NCBI GenBank assembly: GCA_007827375.1
Contig: VISH01000002.1
Location: forward strand, 1,823,001 to 1,887,000
Direction: 5' to 3'
Length of the DNA stretch: 64,000 nt
DNA from: Alteromonadaceae bacterium 2753L.S.0a.02
GTDB taxonomy: Bacteria; Pseudomonadota; Gammaproteobacteria; Pseudomonadales; Cellvibrionaceae
Both the position numbers and the translations under genes were made by a program. Numbering within the stretch: position 1 is the first letter of the stretch; every line of letters starts with the position of its first letter. The notes beneath the pieces are model-generated. The model made no database searches. It saw only the letters and a program-made list of their open reading frames with translations, and was not told the origin of the DNA. Below are positions 63,101-64,000 of this stretch, one piece after another.

Positions 63101-63946
63101 AAATTCTTGAAACTGTTTGAAATGTTCATCAATGATGACTCCACTTGCTCCGGCCTCATCGCACACTCCCTGCCATAGGGTGTTGTCACAGTCCAGTACG
63201 ATAACTTTGTAGGGCTTTACGTGATAATTGAATAGACGTCGCAATGCCAGAGTACCCAATACATCAAAGTAGGTGTCGGTGTAGGGGATATGCGCCATTT
63301 CAAAGCGCAGTGCATCGCGTATGTCGTTAACTTTATAGTTACTGTGGTAGCGTTCGGTAATCGTTATCTGTACTTGTTCAAGCCCATTAACGAATGTTTC
63401 AATATCACAACACATGTTTTCCAGAAGTGCGTGTAGCTCGGGTGCTTTCTGCACAATTTCGAGACTGGGGCATAGAAATAATTCGAGAGGTGTTGTGGTA
63501 TTTTGTGAGTAGTACTGTAGTGCTTCGGTAAACTCCGAGAAGGTTTTTTCCAGCAGAGCGCGGTGATTCAACTCCGTTGCAGGTATGGGCGTCTGTATTT
63601 GTGATTCTTTGGAGAGGTAGGGTAACCAGTCTTCAAACCGCAGGTACATGATATTGTAGCCCGAGCGATTGTTATGAAAGCTGCTCAGGGGCGACAGCAG
63701 TTCTTGGAATGGCTGGTTATAGGGCGTCACGCTAAACTGAAGGGGTAACGACAGTTTATCAGACCAGTATTGCAAGCTTGTTAGTACTATATCAATGCTG
63801 AAGGTGGCTGCGACACACACTTGTGGTGCATCCTTGGGGATTGTCTTGTTGTTTTTTACACTCTCCGAGACCGGGTGTTGCATGGTGTCGTTGTCGCGAA
63901 ATTGATTGAGAACCACATAGTTGGATTCACTCGAAGAGTTTGCCAA
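57107..63946 (-). CDS. AT-less PKS with FkbH-like loading domain: FkbH-ACP-KS-DH-KR-ACP (N terminus open at window edge)
   Basis: Numbered from TTG at 63946. Residues ~45-600 are an FkbH-like (HAD/IIIC) domain with DCDNTLWQG (Asp252/Asp254) and IFIDDNPVE, which in known systems loads a glyceryl unit from 1,3-bisphosphoglycerate onto an ACP. A divergent ACP follows (~660-735; Ser698 in VDESYKI). KS (~753-1180) has Cys921 in DSACSSS, EAHGTATNLGD and SNIGHLES. There is no AT. DH (His1400 in TDHRIYDS, Asp1568 in HPAFLDACFQ), KR (TGAFGSLG at 1863, Tyr2002) and ACP (Ser2173 in GFDSLMA) follow, then an acidic docking tail. The frame is open for 18 more codons to the window edge, so the protein probably starts outside. 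Confidence 0.9.
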   Translation of the reverse strand: MANSSSESNYVVLNQFRDNDTMQHPVSESVKNNKTIPKDAPQVCVAATFSIDIVLTSLQYWSDKLSLPLQFSVTPYNQPFQELLSPLSSFHNNRSGYNIMYLRFEDWLPYLSKESQIQTPIPATELNHRALLEKTFSEFTEALQYYSQNTTTPLELFLCPSLEIVQKAPELHALLENMCCDIETFVNGLEQVQITITERYHSNYKVNDIRDALRFEMAHIPYTDTYFDVLGTLALRRLFNYHVKPYKVIVLDCDNTLWQGVCDEAGASGVIIDEHFKQFQEFLIAQKDKGILLCLCSKNREQAVWDVFEQHGDMVLRRADLVDAMINWQLKSENLETLASNLNLGLDSFIFIDDNPVECAEVRTQLPEVLTLQAPQNSQEFDQFIDHLWVLDKHQVTQEDKARTQMYQQDKERQEAAKNNTDFGSFLASLNLRVDFHDLDDSSISRAAQLTKRTNQFNLSTRRRSERDIVELTESNYLAFTLTVTDRFGDYGTVGLVLAAPQDKALFVDTFLLSCRVLGRGVEQKILANIAELAQARDFEWVDFEYIASAKNEPIANFLNIVCDQLGYADKIDPSQEKTRLRFKVNDLIELQFDPASAKSPGNSTGHAQKSARKAAASANQLQVLFENTIFPLKSEQLLHQAITPDIATIKKSDTHPPNGQSQEECAQRVIQIFSRVLSLNPNVISLQAPIENIVDESYKIVDLTVALKSEFPNLPQTLLFETRNLQDIVDKISGRSLLQNSEVVQQNVSSSEDIAIIGMDGRFPGADNLEDFWENLKNGICSMSDIPRERWDADSYYSADMSMADKTYCTRGGFINNGFKFDHQFFGISPREAETMDPQQRLFLQAVWGTIENAGYTRNTLPRNTGVYLGVISSDYALNAYQAALSGWSHYRMSDFYQIPNRVSYYFDLNGPSLAIDSACSSSASALHLACHSLKRGECETAIVGGVNFIAHPSRLIQYAQMQMISKSGNCSPFSDAADGTLFGEGVCALLLKPLSKALADGDVIHGVIKSTAVNSGGKTNGFTVPSPTAHARLISQALVEANIHPRSISYIEAHGTATNLGDPIEIRGVTEGFSAAEAMLETTPYELSDKHWCAIGSVKSNIGHLESCAALAGIVKCLLQMKHQTLVPSLTQGNYDASQTPLPPNSKIDFETTPLKIQYHPQTWESTAELPRRAGISSFGAGGSNGHVIIEEAPALNTKVAASSKLGSQAAIFSAPSRSQLESVVQRTLHFLQHNNISFDNLCYTLQLGREHFNYRLAVPCENLQQLTHHLVNWLSNETDEHVQFQKIDEAFQPYTVESKKLFHDGLEQWLKGHDVDWEKHYPERLQKIALPGLEFQGREFTIPAEYLNTKSPVQLAAETQIAADNVFLGLPLDSPQISNTLFETRYDLGNLPYLTDHRIYDSVVVPGSMYVAYALTVAGELWPHENYRFSNLTFIRALLPDDDQVQRVQFSASPQQDGSQALSIFSRERNSQQWHEHFSCLLQPSAPISTPQSITTENIINRMSNTIAVDEFYKESVDIGFCWGPQFQCVKQLYRRDGEALGLVTLVDSLLPSRDQYAIHPAFLDACFQVFVPGMSSTGLQKETRQAYLPLGVNEVHFYRPVPVTVWSHVITKDDLKKDSLSIDIYLYTESGEVVAYFKEMQVLRASKEALMALAQSQRETDLSYAIDWQTLPTENAAEQQNPVVVFSGSSLHKPLQSTSRLRSFQGEDSLQQALATQLPVNVIHTIEPVYAAQGSEIQQHLLSGVEQIQALIRRFDNTVYSPGIKLYLAIQTNEQLPTLERCFVSLARVLAIEYPQLWGGFIDIDKNGVSENQLLQIFSQTQEDHFQVGADLQVPRLKPVEATAELPQFVHDEGSYLITGAFGSLGQLATEHLLKLGAKKLLLVSRREPDASQHKFMESIKQRGAEVVHAAIDLANRDALQVFINKQRDTLKGVIHLAGLLEDGAFTNLTQQQFHSVLSPKVSGTWHLHQCTENIPLDFFVLYSSASSLLGAAGQANYAIANGFMDAFAQYRRNLGLAATAVNWGPWAGAGMAAEQDSRRKTWTNASFGSLSADHGMQYLSAICSNTKTPAQLAVLPYDWNALLQHYPVAKIPSLLRNLAQRTSAGVHLEETSQADDDIAAFCVVGLASAERKRLVIQFLRKQVRNILGFNESDAVEANRSFLSIGFDSLMAVSFRTTLANNLNCYFPATIIFDYPNLNQLSDYIVAQLEEAEQQTDNDNETQNKGNEIPLERSASHTVDTSNALNEIDIHTLNQDQVEQLLESELDEIERILEA

Positions 63947-64000
63947 ACTAGTGACTATGTCTGCAGCAACAAGGGCAGGGTGAAGCGCGCCGATTGCTCC

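Overview
The window looks like chromosomal DNA of a marine or cellulolytic gammaproteobacterium, probably near Cellvibrionaceae. The conserved order thrS-infC-rpmI-rplT-pheS-pheT-ihfA-merR, the ATT-started infC and the GH43/sugar-cation symporter pair support this; the family placement is inference, not a search result.

Layout. 1-9.7 kb is an accessory zone. It holds one IS66 end, a second damaged IS66 relative, a partial IS3 element, a RAYT-like Y1 (HUH) transposase, three toxin-antitoxin loci (two degraded) and an IS110 element set among palindromes. 9.7-12.4 kb has a possible peptidoglycan-hydrolase effector, two exported small proteins and a lipoprotein. 12.5-13.9 kb encodes a beta-CASP metallo-beta-lactamase protein. 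14.2-25.2 kb is a membrane-glycan locus: two GT-C-like proteins flank divergent operons for a UbiA-type prenyltransferase, divergent PAP2 phosphatase, two putative flippases, two extended SDRs and a GMC oxidoreductase. 25.6-28.2 kb has a UDP-glucuronate 4-epimerase-like gene and UDP-glucose dehydrogenase. 28.4-31 kb has a GH43 glycosidase and its probable transporter. 31.4-36.7 kb has tRNA-Val and tRNA-Asn, then an integrase-bearing segment with two membrane proteins, one split by a complete IS66 copy with a perfect 8-bp target duplication. 36.7-40.7 kb encodes capsule export (SLBB/Wza-like) and Wzi-like assembly proteins. 40.9-48.9 kb is the translation/IHF block ending at tRNA-Pro. 49.7 kb is a SPOR protein. 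50.4-64 kb (minus strand) is an AT-less modular PKS beginning with an FkbH-like glyceryl-loading domain; its first protein is open past the window edge.

The most unusual signal is non-coding. Five intergenic sites carry arrays of short hairpins with different stems joined by a near-constant linker (GTTCCCAGAAG or its complement). Three genes (ugd, infC, pheS) end in an inverted copy of their own 3' end with the stop codon at or near the centre, directly followed by such an array. A second hairpin family beside tRNA-Pro shows compensatory stem changes and duplicates the tRNA 3' end. These resemble products of REP/RAYT-type mobilisation, and a RAYT-like gene lies in the window, but the link is inferred.

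How the genes work together: the 16-25 kb genes plausibly make, flip and use a polyprenyl-phosphate sugar; ugd and the epimerase feed uronic acids to the capsule exported by the SLBB and Wzi proteins; GH43 and its symporter use pentose oligosaccharides; the PKS proteins would start from a glyceryl unit and perform at least two reductive extensions using an acyltransferase supplied in trans.
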